A stretch of 52,101 bases of DNA from Pontibacillus salipaludis (GTDB taxonomy: Bacteria > Bacillota > Bacilli > Bacillales > BH030062), in contig NZ_BMIN01000026.1 in NCBI RefSeq assembly GCF_014642405.1, positions 1-52,101 on the forward strand. Reading direction: 5' to 3'. The notes beneath the pieces are model-generated. The model was not told the origin of the DNA and made no database searches. It worked only from the letters and a program-made list of their open reading frames with translations. The position numbers were made by a program, and so were the translations under genes. Below, piece after piece: positions 1 to 10,294 of the stretch (position 1 is its first letter; every line of letters starts with the position of its first letter).

Positions 1-18
1 GATCAAACTCTCCATAAA
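1..18 (-). rRNA. rrs: 16S rRNA, first bases of the 5' end (partial)
   Basis: Read on the minus strand, these bases give TTTATGGAGAGTTTGATC, the conserved 5' start of bacterial 16S rRNA. The gene runs out of the window to the left. It lies downstream of lysS and of three promoter-like units, as in B. subtilis, where lysS is followed by an rRNA operon. The exact mature 5' end is not fixed by sequence alone. Confidence 0.9.
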
Positions 19-100
19 GTTAGAGTTTGCCTAGCATCAAATAAATGATTACTGGCTTTAAAAAATAATTTAAAGACATTGACGTTACATGTTGTTTCGT

Positions 101-120
101 TCAGTTTTCAAAGATCAAAT
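101..120 (-). promoter_or_regulatory. rRNA leader boxA-like antitermination element
   Basis: The minus strand reads ATTTGATCTTTGAAAACTGA, which resembles the TTCTTTGAAAACT element that precedes 16S genes in Bacillus rRNA leaders. It lies between the promoters and the 16S gene. The role in antitermination is inferred from position and similarity. Confidence 0.45.
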
Positions 121-160
121 GTTTCTTTTTTGTTGCCCGCCGTTTAACAGCGACTTAAAC

Positions 161-189
161 ATTGTATCATGTGGTTGATTTTGAGTCAA
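161..189 (-). promoter_or_regulatory. rRNA operon promoter, proximal copy
   Basis: On the minus strand, TTGACT (184-189) and TACAAT (161-166) are separated by 17 bases. It is about 145 bases upstream of the 16S start, with AT-rich sequence upstream that could act as an UP element. It is the proximal of three tandem rRNA promoters. Confidence 0.8.
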
Positions 190-321
190 TAACTTTTTTG
201 AGTTTTTTTGATCTCTTTTTCTCAACCCGATCTCTTTCCTTTTAATAAGGGAGGCGATGCGTTTAGTGAACACTGCCTCGAAATCGTTTTGTTGTTTATG
301 TCGTTTAACAGCGACTTAAAT

Positions 322-350
322 ATCTTAACATGTGGTTGATTTTGAGTCAA
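322..350 (-). promoter_or_regulatory. rRNA operon promoter, middle copy
   Basis: On the minus strand, TTGACT (345-350) and TAAGAT (322-327) are separated by 17 bases. It sits in the second copy of the 160-bp direct repeat, and its -35 context is identical to the proximal copy. Confidence 0.8.
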
Positions 351-483
351 TAACTTTTTTGAGTTTTTTGATCTCTTTTTCTCAACCCGATCTCTTTCCT
401 TTTAATAAGGAAGGTGATGTGGTTGGTAACCACGGCCTCAAGATCGTTTTGTTGTTTGCGTTGTTGTTAACGCAACGTTTAAT

Positions 484-513
484 AATGTACCACGGTAGAC
501 TTTAGTTACGCAA
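484..513 (-). promoter_or_regulatory. rRNA operon promoter, distal diverged copy
   Basis: On the minus strand, TTGCGT (508-513) and TACATT (484-489) are separated by 18 bases and followed by sequence homologous to that after the other two promoters. It is a weaker match than the two downstream copies. Confidence 0.5.
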
Positions 514-633
514 GGATTTTTAATAACTTTTTATTTTAAAGTTAATTCAAACGAGTCTGACATTTATAATGCGCAGTGACCTGGCAGTATTACTGCCGGT
601 ATATCTACTAAACATCTAATGACTTGTACTCAA

Positions 634-671
634 CAAAAACTCCCTCCTGTACATGCACAGGAGGGAGTTTC
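634..671 (-). terminator. Terminator after lysS
   Basis: An inverted repeat (AACTCCCTCCTGT and its complement) with a short loop is followed by T-rich sequence on the minus strand, a few bases after the lysS stop codon. It separates lysS from the rRNA promoters. Confidence 0.85.
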
Positions 672-677
672 CTTTTA

Positions 678-2396
<1,719 letters not shown>

Positions 2397-2603
2397 TTAA
2401 TCCCTAGGGGCTAATTCTTGGAGGGGAATCTTAAGTTCAATTGAGATTTTGTTGATAACTCTTTCGTTTGGTAATCGAGCCCCTCTTTCAATCTCACCTA
2501 ACACAGATACCGATATCCCCAATGTCTTAGCAAAGCCAGCTTGAGTATAACCTTTCAACTTCCTATAGGCTCTTATTCGTTTACCCCATTTTTCGGCTTC
2601 CAT
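2397..2603 (-). CDS. yazB: Small XRE-type helix-turn-helix protein (YazB family)
   Basis: This 68-residue protein is almost entirely one Cro/CI-type helix-turn-helix domain (RIRAYRKLKGYTQAGFAKTL, then SVSVLGEIERG). It presumably binds DNA, but its target is unknown. It overlaps the end of folK by about 30 bases and has AAGGA about 10 bases before its ATG, so it is probably translationally coupled to the folate genes. B. subtilis has the same small gene at the same place. No partner or ligand domain is visible. Confidence 0.85.
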   Translation of the reverse strand: MEAEKWGKRIRAYRKLKGYTQAGFAKTLGISVSVLGEIERGARLPNERVINKISIELKIPLQELAPRD

Positions 2604-3085
2604 TTCGCAATTCCTTCTTTCTCCTCATCCGCTAACGCAGCTAGTAAATCTGAAACAGATTCATTGATAACAGGAACGATTAAATTTGGAGCAAGCTCTG
2701 CCATTGGCACGAGTACAAAGGCTCGTTCATGTAATCTAGGATGTGGTATAACTAATTGTTCTGTTTCAATATTCTCTTGATTATATAATAAAATGTCAAG
2801 GTCGATTGTACGAGGCCCCCATTTAATCGTTCGTTCACGACCAAGTTCCTGTTCAATCTCCTGGCATACTTTCAATAGTTTAAAAGCAGATAATGAAGTT
2901 TGAATATGAGCTACCATATTTAGAAAATCACTTTGTTCAGTATAACCCACAGGGACTGTTTCATAAATAGGAGAAGCTTGTAAAACTTCAATATCCTCTT
3001 GGGCTGCCAATCTATTTATGGATTTTTCAAGGTAATCAGCTTTAGGGGGAATGTTCGAACCAAGTGCAATATATGCTTCCTTCAT
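2573..3085 (-). CDS. folK: 6-hydroxymethyl-7,8-dihydropterin pyrophosphokinase (HPPK)
   Basis: FolK transfers pyrophosphate from ATP to hydroxymethyldihydropterin, the step before FolP in folate synthesis. The 170-residue protein starts with the family signature ALGSN and carries KWGPRTIDLDILLY (about residues 89-102) and HPRLHERAFVLVPMAELAP, which hold the metal- and substrate-binding residues. Its ATG overlaps the folB stop codon by four bases. The order folP-folB-folK-yazB is the Bacillus folate operon without the pab genes. Confidence 0.95.
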   Translation of the reverse strand: MKEAYIALGSNIPPKADYLEKSINRLAAQEDIEVLQASPIYETVPVGYTEQSDFLNMVAHIQTSLSAFKLLKVCQEIEQELGRERTIKWGPRTIDLDILLYNQENIETEQLVIPHPRLHERAFVLVPMAELAPNLIVPVINESVSDLLAALADEEKEGIAKWKPKNGVNE

Positions 3086-3450
3086 CTAGTTGTTCGCTCC
3101 CTATAAATTTCGATTGCCACAGAATCGTAGTGACCAGGGATTGGTGGATCAGGTTTAACTACCGTCACTGTACATGCTTGAAGCTTCTCAAAACGTGAAA
3201 GCAATTCTGAAGCAATGGTTTCAGCCACCGTTTCAACCAATTGCTTGGCTTCCCCTTCAACCACATCTCTTGTTACTTCGTAAATGTGACCATAATTAAT
3301 ACTCTTTTCCATATCATCCGTTTGACCCGCTTCTTTTAAATCCAACTCCAAAGCAAGATCTACCTTAAAGCGCTGCCCCAACTTATTCTCTTCCGGAAAT
3401 AAACCATGGTAACCGTAAAACGACATCTGCTTTATAAGTATCTTATCCAT
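3082..3450 (-). CDS. folB: Dihydroneopterin aldolase
   Basis: FolB cleaves dihydroneopterin to hydroxymethyldihydropterin and glycolaldehyde. The protein (122 residues from this start) has the family hallmarks FYGYHGLFPEENKLGQRF, INYGHIYEV, LVETVAE and KPDPPIPGHYDSVAIEI. Two adjacent ATGs are possible; GGGGAG lies 8 bases before the second, and the remembered B. subtilis protein starts MDK, so I chose the second. The start overlaps the folP stop codon, and the stop overlaps folK, indicating tight translational coupling. Confidence 0.95.
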   Translation of the reverse strand: MDKILIKQMSFYGYHGLFPEENKLGQRFKVDLALELDLKEAGQTDDMEKSINYGHIYEVTRDVVEGEAKQLVETVAETIASELLSRFEKLQACTVTVVKPDPPIPGHYDSVAIEIYRERTTR

Positions 3451-4276
3451 CATCGCTTCTCCCCTTCTCAAGCATTTTATCCATCATTTTCGTCATTCTT
3501 GCAATTGATTTCACATCATGAACTCTAACAAGTTTAATACCTTGGGTTATACCATAACAAACCGTAGCCCCTGTACCTTCCATGCGTTCCTCAACTGGCA
3601 GATCAAGAGCTTGACCAATAAAGGATTTTCTTGAAGTTCCAAGTAGAACAGGGTATCCAAGTGACGTGATTTCACTTAAGTGGTTCATTATAAATAGGTT
3701 TTGGTCAGGAGTCTTCGCAAATCCTACACCTGGGTCTAATAGGATGTTTTCTTCCTTCACCCCAGCTTCCTTAACTAACTCAACACTTTCTTTCAGGTCT
3801 TTTTTCATATCTTCTATTACATCTGTATAGTTGCGATCTTCACGATTGTGCATAAGAATAATAGGCACTTGGTATTCAGAGGCAACTTGAGCCATTTGCC
3901 GATCCTTCTTAGCTCCCCATACATCGTTAATAATAGAAGCCCCAGCTTCTAACGCTTGCCTAGCTACTTCTGCTTTATACGTATCAATCGATATCGGTAT
4001 AGTAACTTCCTTCTGTAGCGCTTGAATGATGGGGATCACCCTTCTTAACTCTTCGCTTTCAGTTACTGGCTCGTGTCCTGGTCTCGTAGATTCGCCGCCA
4101 ATATCTATAATGTGAGCCCCGTCTTTTTGCATTTGTATGGCTTGCTGCACTGCAGCCTCCACTTCATCATACTGCCCACCATCCGAAAAAGAGTCAGGGG
4201 TAGCATTTAAGATTCCCATGACAAGCGTTTCTTTCTTCATATCATACGTCTTCTCTTTTGTGCGAAGAATGGTCAC
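3443..4276 (-). CDS. folP: Dihydropteroate synthase
   Basis: FolP condenses hydroxymethyldihydropterin pyrophosphate with p-aminobenzoate and is the sulfonamide target. The 277-residue TIM-barrel protein shows GILNATPDSFSDGG, IDIGGESTRPG, DPGVGFAKT and LLGTSRKSFIG. The start is GTG, supported by AAGGAG 9 bases upstream. It is the first gene of folP-folB-folK-yazB. A terminator separates it from cysK, so it probably has its own promoter in the 131-base gap; I saw only a TACAAT -10-like element there without a good -35. The pabB, pabA and pabC genes that precede it in B. subtilis are absent. Confidence 0.96.
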   Translation of the reverse strand: MTILRTKEKTYDMKKETLVMGILNATPDSFSDGGQYDEVEAAVQQAIQMQKDGAHIIDIGGESTRPGHEPVTESEELRRVIPIIQALQKEVTIPISIDTYKAEVARQALEAGASIINDVWGAKKDRQMAQVASEYQVPIILMHNREDRNYTDVIEDMKKDLKESVELVKEAGVKEENILLDPGVGFAKTPDQNLFIMNHLSEITSLGYPVLLGTSRKSFIGQALDLPVEERMEGTGATVCYGITQGIKLVRVHDVKSIARMTKMMDKMLEKGRSDDG

Positions 4277-4365
4277 TTTTCATAACTCCTTTTACTCCGG
4301 TTCTTTATTTCTATTCTATTGTACACAATCTAAGCAAGATAATCACACTGATAAAATTGAACCAC

Positions 4366-4399
4366 AAAAAAATCCCCCTTCCTACAAAAGGAAGGGGGA
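4366..4399 (-). terminator. Terminator after cysK
   Basis: A stem of 11 base pairs (TCCCCCTTCCT and complement) is followed on the minus strand by ATTTTTTTG, immediately after the cysK stop codon. It insulates cysK from the folate operon. Confidence 0.9.
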
Positions 4400-4407
4400 C
4401 AGTATTA

Positions 4408-5337
4408 TTAAGATTGATCAAACTGATATAAAGGTGTCGACAAATAGCGTTCTCCGTTACTTGGCACAATAGCAAGCACTTTCTTACCTTTGCCTAGTTT
4501 CTTAGCTACTTCTTTCGCTGCATAGATGGCCGCTCCGGTAGAAACACCCCCGAGAACCCCTTCTGTTTTAGCTACTTCTCTAGCTGTTTCATAGGCTTGG
4601 TCGTTTGTTACCTGAATAATATGGTCGTATACGTCTGTATTCAACACCTTAGGGACAAAACCAGCCCCAATTCCTTGAATTTTATGAGGACCCGGGGATC
4701 CCCCTGATAATACAGGCGAGCTATCTGGCTCAACAGCATATATTTGAATATCTCTATAGGCATCCTTCAATACCTTTCCAGCTCCTGTGATTGTACCACC
4801 TGTTCCAATCCCTGCGATGAAGGCATCTAACTGCTCTCCCATTTGTTCTACAATTTCAGGACCTGTTGTCTTCTCATGCACTTTAGGATTAGCCTCATTA
4901 TTGAACTGCTGAGGCATAAAGTAACCGTGCTCTTTCTGTAACTCTTCGGCCTTCTGAATAGCGCCCTTCATACCTTCACTGCCTGGTGTCAATACTAACT
5001 CTGCTCCATAGGCTTTTAAAAGGTTTCTTCGTTCTTCACTCATCGTATCAGGCATTACAAGAATCGATCGATACCCCTTAGCAGCCGCTACCATTGCAAG
5101 ACCGATACCAGTGTTTCCGCTAGTAGGCTCAATGATCGTATCACCTTCTCTTAAGCCCCCCTCTTGTTCTGCCGCTTCAATCATCGCAAGCGCGATACGA
5201 TCTTTCACAGAGCTTCCAGGGTTCATGTATTCCAACTTCACATAAACATCCGCACTGTCTTCATCCGTGATACGGTTCAACTTTACAATAGGCGTTTTTC
5301 CGATTAGATCCGCTACTGAATTTCCTATTCTCATCAT
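4408..5337 (-). CDS. cysK: Cysteine synthase A (O-acetylserine sulfhydrylase)
   Basis: CysK makes cysteine from O-acetylserine and sulfide using pyridoxal phosphate. The protein has 309 residues from this start. The PLP lysine is in NPGSSVKDR (about residue 44), the substrate loop is PTSGNTG, and the phosphate-binding loop is [11 protein letters not shown] chose the first of two adjacent ATGs (MMRIGN) because it aligns with the B. subtilis N-terminus and follows GGGAG; a TTG six codons earlier is rejected because it overlaps that site. The gene has its own promoter and terminator, so it looks monocistronic. Confidence 0.96.
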   Translation of the reverse strand: MMRIGNSVADLIGKTPIVKLNRITDEDSADVYVKLEYMNPGSSVKDRIALAMIEAAEQEGGLREGDTIIEPTSGNTGIGLAMVAAAKGYRSILVMPDTMSEERRNLLKAYGAELVLTPGSEGMKGAIQKAEELQKEHGYFMPQQFNNEANPKVHEKTTGPEIVEQMGEQLDAFIAGIGTGGTITGAGKVLKDAYRDIQIYAVEPDSSPVLSGGSPGPHKIQGIGAGFVPKVLNTDVYDHIIQVTNDQAYETAREVAKTEGVLGGVSTGAAIYAAKEVAKKLGKGKKVLAIVPSNGERYLSTPLYQFDQS

Positions 5338-5377
5338 TAACACTCCCAATCCCAAGTAATAATATAGGCTTACAATT

Positions 5378-5406
5378 AATTTAAGAATATTTTTCTAAAA
5401 AGTCAA
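5378..5406 (-). promoter_or_regulatory. SigA promoter of cysK
   Basis: On the minus strand, TTGACT (5401-5406) and TAAATT (5378-5383) are 17 bases apart, about 40 bases upstream of the cysK start. In Bacillus, cysK is repressed by CymR; I could not recognise a CymR operator with confidence. Confidence 0.65.
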
Positions 5407-5441
5407 ACAAAAAGAATCTCTATAAAGTATATCGGTCTGTC

Positions 5442-5469
5442 TAAAAAAAAGAAGCGATTCGTTAATCGC
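5442..5469 (-). terminator. Terminator overlapping the stop codon of the foldase gene
   Basis: The stem GCGATT/AATCGC (5454-5469) is followed by TTCTTTTTTTT on the minus strand. The TAA stop codon of the upstream gene lies within the hairpin. Confidence 0.8.
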
Positions 5470-6376
5470 CATATATCCAATCCACTCCAACTTCTTTCCA
5501 GAGGGGACGCGCCGATAACGAATCACTCACATAATCAAGAGCAATTTCTCTTTTTATCTGTTCTTTTATTTCTTCATAGGTGAAGGTGATGGAAGGGAGA
5601 GTTCGGTGCAGTTGCAACAAAACGTAACCCTGGTGCGTACGGAAAGGTTCACTAACTGATCCAGAGGATAAGCTTTCCGCCTGATCATAATATAAAGAAG
5701 GTAAGTACTGGCTCTCATCTGAAAAGTAGCCAAGATACCCCCCCTTATCTTTGGTAAACGCATCCTCAGTATATTCTCGGGCTAACATGCTAAATTTCGC
5801 CCCATTATCAAGTTCTTCTTTTATTTTCATTGCCACTTCCTCTGAGGGGACAACAATATGCGAAAGTTGATAAGTGGTGCGAAATTCGTATTGATCTTTA
5901 TGATCTTCATAAAACGTTTTGATTTCTTTTTCGCTAATCCCAATGTCTTTTGTTAAGAGATCTTCTAAATAATAGCGATAGCGAACATCATCTTCCCACT
6001 GTTTTCGCTTTTCTTCTATTTCTTTCTCTTCCATTACAGGAAGCATCGTCTCCATTAGCGCAAGCTCACGTTGGATGAGCTTGCTCGAAATCTCTATCTC
6101 ATATTCATTGGCAAGATTAAAAACCACTTGTTTGTCGATCATATTCATCAATATGTCTTTGCCATGTTGCTCTTGAAGAGTAGCCATCCACTCTCCATGA
6201 TGAACCTTTTCTTCCCCAACAAGAGCTACCGGTTCTTCTGTTGCCTCTACAACCGGAGTCAGCTTATTCGTGGAGCTTGTTAAGCTTTGTTCTTTCGTAC
6301 TCACCCAAACCAACAGGGATGTTAAATTTGTGATAAATAGAACTACAATAATTCCCCACAAAAGCTTTCTCGTCAT
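5462..6376 (-). CDS. yacD: Membrane-anchored PpiC/parvulin-type peptidyl-prolyl isomerase (YacD, PrsA-like)
   Basis: This protein (304 residues from this start) has one N-terminal membrane segment (LLWGIIVVLFITNLTSLLVW) followed by an extracellular part with a SurA/PrsA-like helical region and a parvulin domain (about 165-265: YQLSHIVVP, GGYLGYF, GYVLLQLHR). It probably helps secreted proteins fold. Unlike PrsA there is no lipobox cysteine, so it should stay as a membrane protein. The ATG at 6376 is preceded by AAAGG 8 bases upstream; a GTG three codons earlier has a worse site. It lies 28 bases after hslO, the position of yacD in B. subtilis. Its substrate is unknown. Confidence 0.85.
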   Translation of the reverse strand: MTRKLLWGIIVVLFITNLTSLLVWVSTKEQSLTSSTNKLTPVVEATEEPVALVGEEKVHHGEWMATLQEQHGKDILMNMIDKQVVFNLANEYEIEISSKLIQRELALMETMLPVMEEKEIEEKRKQWEDDVRYRYYLEDLLTKDIGISEKEIKTFYEDHKDQYEFRTTYQLSHIVVPSEEVAMKIKEELDNGAKFSMLAREYTEDAFTKDKGGYLGYFSDESQYLPSLYYDQAESLSSGSVSEPFRTHQGYVLLQLHRTLPSITFTYEEIKEQIKREIALDYVSDSLSARPLWKEVGVDWIYGD

Positions 6377-6404
6377 CCCAACCACCTTTCCCTAGTTGTC
6401 TACC

Positions 6405-7277
6405 TTATTGAGTTATAAGTGCGCGGAGTTGATCCTCCGTGAAATGATAAGCTTCATTACAGAAATGACAATGCGCTTCTGCTCCATGATCTTCTTCGAT
6501 CATAGCTTGAAGTTCATCATTACCTAGTCCTTGAAGAGCCTGCTCTAAGCGTTCGCGTGAACATTGACATTTAAATTGAACTGGCGATTTACTTAATATC
6601 TTCATCTCGCCACCATCTAGAAGTTTTTCTAGCATCTCTTCGGGTGTATGGCCTTCATCGATTAAACGCGAAACCTGAGGCAGTTCATTGATCTGTTGCT
6701 CAATCTTTGAAATGGTCTCATCATCAGCACCTGGCATGATCTGAATAATGAAACCGCCAGAAGCTTTGATGGTTTGATCCGGGTTTACTAACACACCCGC
6801 ACCTACTGCTGATGGAACCTGTTCAGAATTAGCGAAGTAATAAGTAAAGTCTTCCCCAATCTCCCCAGATACAATCGGTACTTCCCCTGTAAAGTTATTT
6901 TTTAGTCCTAAATCCTTTACAACACTTAGTGTTCCTGTTGTACCTACCGCACTCCGAACATCTAGCTTTCCGTTATTATTTAAATCAAAATCTACGTGAG
7001 GGTTGGATACATACCCGCGTACATCACCATGAGCTGTAGCATCTGCAATGATTGCGCCGATCGGTCCTCCACCTTCTACTTTAATCGTAAGCTTATCGTC
7101 ACCTTTCATCATAGAACCCATCATCGCTGAGATGGTTAAGGTGCGTCCAAGTGCAGCTGAAGCTGTTGCATACGTATCTTGACGACGTACCGCTTCCCCT
7201 ACTGTTTCCGTTGATTGTATTCCATATGCACGAACCATACCATTATAGGCGGTTGCTCGGATTAAATAATCGCTCAT
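6405..7277 (-). CDS. hslO: Redox-regulated chaperone Hsp33
   Basis: Hsp33 is a cytoplasmic holdase activated when its zinc-binding cysteines are oxidised. The 290-residue protein has the C-terminal zinc centre as CQC (about residues 237-239) and CHFC (about 270-273), and the N-terminal core with [14 protein letters not shown] and RGYVSNP. AAGGAG lies upstream of the ATG. It is followed by the PpiC-type gene, giving a small protein quality-control pair next to ftsH. In B. subtilis coaX lies between ftsH and hslO; it is missing here. Confidence 0.97.
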   Translation of the reverse strand: MSDYLIRATAYNGMVRAYGIQSTETVGEAVRRQDTYATASAALGRTLTISAMMGSMMKGDDKLTIKVEGGGPIGAIIADATAHGDVRGYVSNPHVDFDLNNNGKLDVRSAVGTTGTLSVVKDLGLKNNFTGEVPIVSGEIGEDFTYYFANSEQVPSAVGAGVLVNPDQTIKASGGFIIQIMPGADDETISKIEQQINELPQVSRLIDEGHTPEEMLEKLLDGGEMKILSKSPVQFKCQCSRERLEQALQGLGNDELQAMIEEDHGAEAHCHFCNEAYHFTEDQLRALITQ

Positions 7278-7503
7278 ATTATTTCATTCTCCTTTTCATT
7301 TTCGTTATCCTGCTTCATGCAGTAAATCCACATACCCTAAACAGATATGTACGAGTTATTCTATAAATGGTTTATCATTATTTATTTAAAATAAACGATA
7401 TTGATCATTCATTTCAACAAACGTACTCACTACTATTGTAAACGAAGGGAAAGAACTTAGTCACTTATAGCGATTCTGCCACTCAATTACTTCACCACAC
7501 ACA

Positions 7504-7537
7504 AAAGCTGCTTCAGCCATGGTAGGCTGAAGCAGCT
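7504..7537 (-). terminator. Terminator after ftsH
   Basis: A perfect 13-bp stem (AGCTGCTTCAGCC at 7506-7518, complement 7525-7537) with a 6-base loop is followed on the minus strand by TTTGTG. It lies 10 bases after the ftsH stop codon. Confidence 0.85.
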
Positions 7538-7546
7538 TATGAGTGA

Positions 7547-9571
7547 TTAGTCGTTTTTCTTATCGTTTTCTTCCTCATCCGTTTCAGATGGTTCAGATTT
7601 ACTTAAGTCAGTTGGTTGTTTCTTATTAAGATCCGCTTTAGGCTCTTCCTCTTCTTTAGACTGAATGTTGACTTTTACGTCTTCTCCAGACTCCGATTTA
7701 GAAGAATAAGTTGGATCATCATAACCTTCTGGTAAAACGCCTTTATCAAATAGAGAACGGATTTGTGCTGCATCTAACGTTTCAACCTCAAGAAGCGTCT
7801 TAGCAATTACATCAAGCTGCTCCTTGTGTTCTGTCAGGATGCCTTTAGCACGGTCATACTGTTCTTTAATAATACGTTGAACTTCTTGATCAATTTCATA
7901 CGCAATCTTGTCACTGTAATTCTGCTCATTCTGGATGTCGCGGCCTAAGAACACTTGTCCTCCGCCGCCTCCTCCGAATTGAAGCGGTCCAAGCTTAGAG
8001 CTCATACCGTATTCAGTAACCATTTTGCGCGCAATACTTGTCGCACGTTGGAAGTCGTTAGAGGCACCAGTACTTACTTCGCCAAACATGATTTCCTCTG
8101 CGACACGTCCGCCGAGTAGACCTGCGATCTTATCTAGAAGCTCAGGTTGAGTCATCATGAAGCGATCTTCCTTAGGAAGCATAACTGCATAACCACCAGC
8201 TTGACCACGAGGCACAATCGTTACTTTGTGTACCATATCAGCCTCATCTAACACCATACCAATAATGGTGTGTCCACTCTCGTGGTGAGCAACAATATTA
8301 CGTTCTTTTTGAGAGACCACACGGCTCTTCTTAGCAGGACCCGCAATGACACGATCAATTGCTTCGTCTACTGATACCATATCGATCTTTTCTTTGTCGG
8401 CACGAGCAGCTACTAACGCAGCTTCGTTTAACAAGTTCTCAAGATCCGCCCCAGAAAATCCTGGAGTACGCATGGCGATTGTATGAAGATCAATTGATTC
8501 CTCATCAAGCGGCTTATTACGAGCATGTACTTGTAGCACTTCTTCGCGTCCTTTTAAGTCCGGACGGTTTACGGTAATTTGACGGTCGAAACGTCCTGGA
8601 CGGAGTAAGGCTGGGTCAAGAATATCAGGTCGGTTGGTCGCAGATATGATAATGATTCCTTCATTTGCTCCGAAACCATCCATTTCAACGAGTAATTGGT
8701 TAAGCGTTTGTTCACGTTCATCGTGACCTCCGCCTAAGCCTGCTCCACGTTGACGACCAACAGCATCAATTTCATCGATAAAGATAATACATGGTGCGTT
8801 CTTCTTCGCGTTTTCGAAAAGATCACGTACACGAGAAGCACCAACACCAACGAACATTTCTACGAAGTCTGAACCACTGATTGAGAAGAACGGTACGCCC
8901 GCTTCTCCGGCTACAGCGCGTGCTAGTAACGTTTTACCTGTTCCTGGTGGTCCCACTAGTAGAACACCTTTTGGAATACGTGCACCAATGGAGGCAAATT
9001 TACGAGGGTCTTTTAGGAAATCAACAACTTCAACAAGTTCTTGTTTCTCCTCATCTGCTCCGGCTACATCTTTAAAACGTACTTTCTTCTTCTCTTCATT
9101 AAATAATTTAGCCTTACTTTTACCAAAGTTCATTACTTTGCTTCCGCCACCTTGAGCTTGGTTCAGTAAGAAGAAGAATAAAATGAAGATAATTACAAAC
9201 GGAATAATGGAAGTGAAGAATGTCACCCATCCACTAGGCTCTTCCGCTTTCTCAAAATCAACTGTTTCAATTCCTTGTTGCTGTGCAGCATCTGTGACTC
9301 GGTTAACGATTTGTTCGTTATCCGGGATTGTAGCTGTATAGCTTTGCTTTTCCTCTTCGCCAGACGAAACCAAGTCACCAGTTACCTTGTAAGCATGGTT
9401 CGTATATTGAATGTTCATGGTCTCTATTTGACCATCGTTAAGCTGCTGAACAAATTGACTGTATTTTAATTGTTCATCTTGAGAAGTATCTCCTCTGAAT
9501 AGACCAACAACTCCTATTACCACTAAAAAGATTAGCGCATAGAAGATGGTATTACGAAATATTCGGTTCAT
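7547..9571 (-). CDS. ftsH: ATP-dependent membrane zinc metalloprotease FtsH
   Basis: FtsH is a hexameric AAA+ protease that degrades membrane and regulatory proteins. The 674-residue protein has two N-terminal membrane segments (about 5-24 and 110-136), Walker A GPPGTGKT (about 203-210), Walker [10 protein letters not shown], the second region of homology ending in RPGRFDR, and the zinc site HESGH. The last 50 or so residues form a highly charged, mostly acidic tail rich in E, D, S and K that makes it somewhat longer than the roughly 637-residue B. subtilis protein as I recall it. GGAGGAGG precedes the ATG. It has its own terminator and a probable promoter after hpt. Confidence 0.97.
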   Translation of the reverse strand: MNRIFRNTIFYALIFLVVIGVVGLFRGDTSQDEQLKYSQFVQQLNDGQIETMNIQYTNHAYKVTGDLVSSGEEEKQSYTATIPDNEQIVNRVTDAAQQQGIETVDFEKAEEPSGWVTFFTSIIPFVIIFILFFFLLNQAQGGGSKVMNFGKSKAKLFNEEKKKVRFKDVAGADEEKQELVEVVDFLKDPRKFASIGARIPKGVLLVGPPGTGKTLLARAVAGEAGVPFFSISGSDFVEMFVGVGASRVRDLFENAKKNAPCIIFIDEIDAVGRQRGAGLGGGHDEREQTLNQLLVEMDGFGANEGIIIISATNRPDILDPALLRPGRFDRQITVNRPDLKGREEVLQVHARNKPLDEESIDLHTIAMRTPGFSGADLENLLNEAALVAARADKEKIDMVSVDEAIDRVIAGPAKKSRVVSQKERNIVAHHESGHTIIGMVLDEADMVHKVTIVPRGQAGGYAVMLPKEDRFMMTQPELLDKIAGLLGGRVAEEIMFGEVSTGASNDFQRATSIARKMVTEYGMSSKLGPLQFGGGGGGQVFLGRDIQNEQNYSDKIAYEIDQEVQRIIKEQYDRAKGILTEHKEQLDVIAKTLLEVETLDAAQIRSLFDKGVLPEGYDDPTYSSKSESGEDVKVNIQSKEEEEPKADLNKKQPTDLSKSEPSETDEEENDKKND

Positions 9572-9637
9572 TGCCTACCTCCTCCCAGGCGAGAAAACTA
9601 TAGTAAATAGTACCATATGTGAAAGAACTTACACAAC

Positions 9638-9667
9638 TAATTACCCTTACAGAGTAAACGTTGTCAA
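9638..9667 (-). promoter_or_regulatory. Probable SigA promoter of ftsH
   Basis: On the minus strand, TTGACA (9662-9667) and TAATTA (9638-9643) are 18 bases apart, about 65 bases upstream of the ftsH start. The -35 is perfect and the -10 is weak. Confidence 0.5.
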
Positions 9668-9737
9668 CAGATTGTCATCCTTTACTAAAGGAACAACCCA
9701 GTTTGGTGCATTATATGAATAAAACAAGGGTTTATTC

Positions 9738-10283
9738 TTACTGGTCCCCACCGTAAACGGCTGGTTTTAAGACACCAATGTATGGCAGGTTACGATACCT
9801 CTCTTGGTAGTCTAACCCATAACCTACTACAAATTCATCAGGTACCTCAAATCCTGCAAGATCCGCTTTAACGTCACCTTTACGCCCTGATGGTTTATCA
9901 AGAAGGGTCACAATCTTGATGGACTTAGCTTTACGGTATTTAAACAAATCAACAAGGTAGCTTAAAGTCAAGCCACTATCGATAATATCTTCGATAATGA
10001 GAAGGTCCCTTCCTTCTACCTGTGTGTCTAAATCTTTAACAATTTTCACTTCACCTGATGACTGCATTGTACCGTTATAACTAGATACATCCATAAAGTC
10101 CATTTCCAAGTATGTGTCCATACGCTTTAATAGGTCAGACATAAATGGCATGGCACCTTTTAGAACACCAATTGCTAGAGGGAACTTGCCTTCATAATCT
10201 TCAGACAGTTGTGCTGCGAGTTCTTTAACTTTTGATTGTAGTTCCTCCTCGGAAATTAAGACTTTTTCGATATCATTATGCAT
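9738..10283 (-). CDS. hpt: Hypoxanthine-guanine phosphoribosyltransferase
   Basis: Hpt salvages hypoxanthine and guanine with PRPP to give IMP and GMP. The 181-residue protein has the PRPP-binding motif [19 protein letters not shown] (about residues 93-111) and [20 protein letters not shown] near the end, both typical of the family. AGGAGG lies 7 bases before the ATG, and the TAG stop of tilS overlaps this ribosome-binding site, so the two genes are coupled. The tilS-hpt-ftsH order is conserved across Bacilli. Confidence 0.97.
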   Translation of the reverse strand: MHNDIEKVLISEEELQSKVKELAAQLSEDYEGKFPLAIGVLKGAMPFMSDLLKRMDTYLEMDFMDVSSYNGTMQSSGEVKIVKDLDTQVEGRDLLIIEDIIDSGLTLSYLVDLFKYRKAKSIKIVTLLDKPSGRKGDVKADLAGFEVPDEFVVGYGLDYQERYRNLPYIGVLKPAVYGGDQ

Positions 10284-10294
10284 TTTCCATCCTC

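Larger units (their letters stand above)
141..461. repeat. Tandem ~160-bp direct repeat carrying rRNA promoters
   Basis: Bases 141-300 and 302-461 are near-identical direct repeats with an offset of 160-161 bases. Each contains the same promoter core, an AT-rich tract and a short inverted stretch. A third, more diverged unit (promoter plus downstream part) lies just upstream, around 462-515. The repeat therefore multiplies the promoter of the rRNA operon on the minus strand. Confidence 0.85.

Noticed and set aside
7440-7530. Tiny frame (MAEAAFVCGEVIEWQNRYK) after ftsH
   Set aside because: It begins within the ftsH terminator hairpin, lacks a ribosome-binding site and is only 19 codons; chance or a remnant cannot be told apart.
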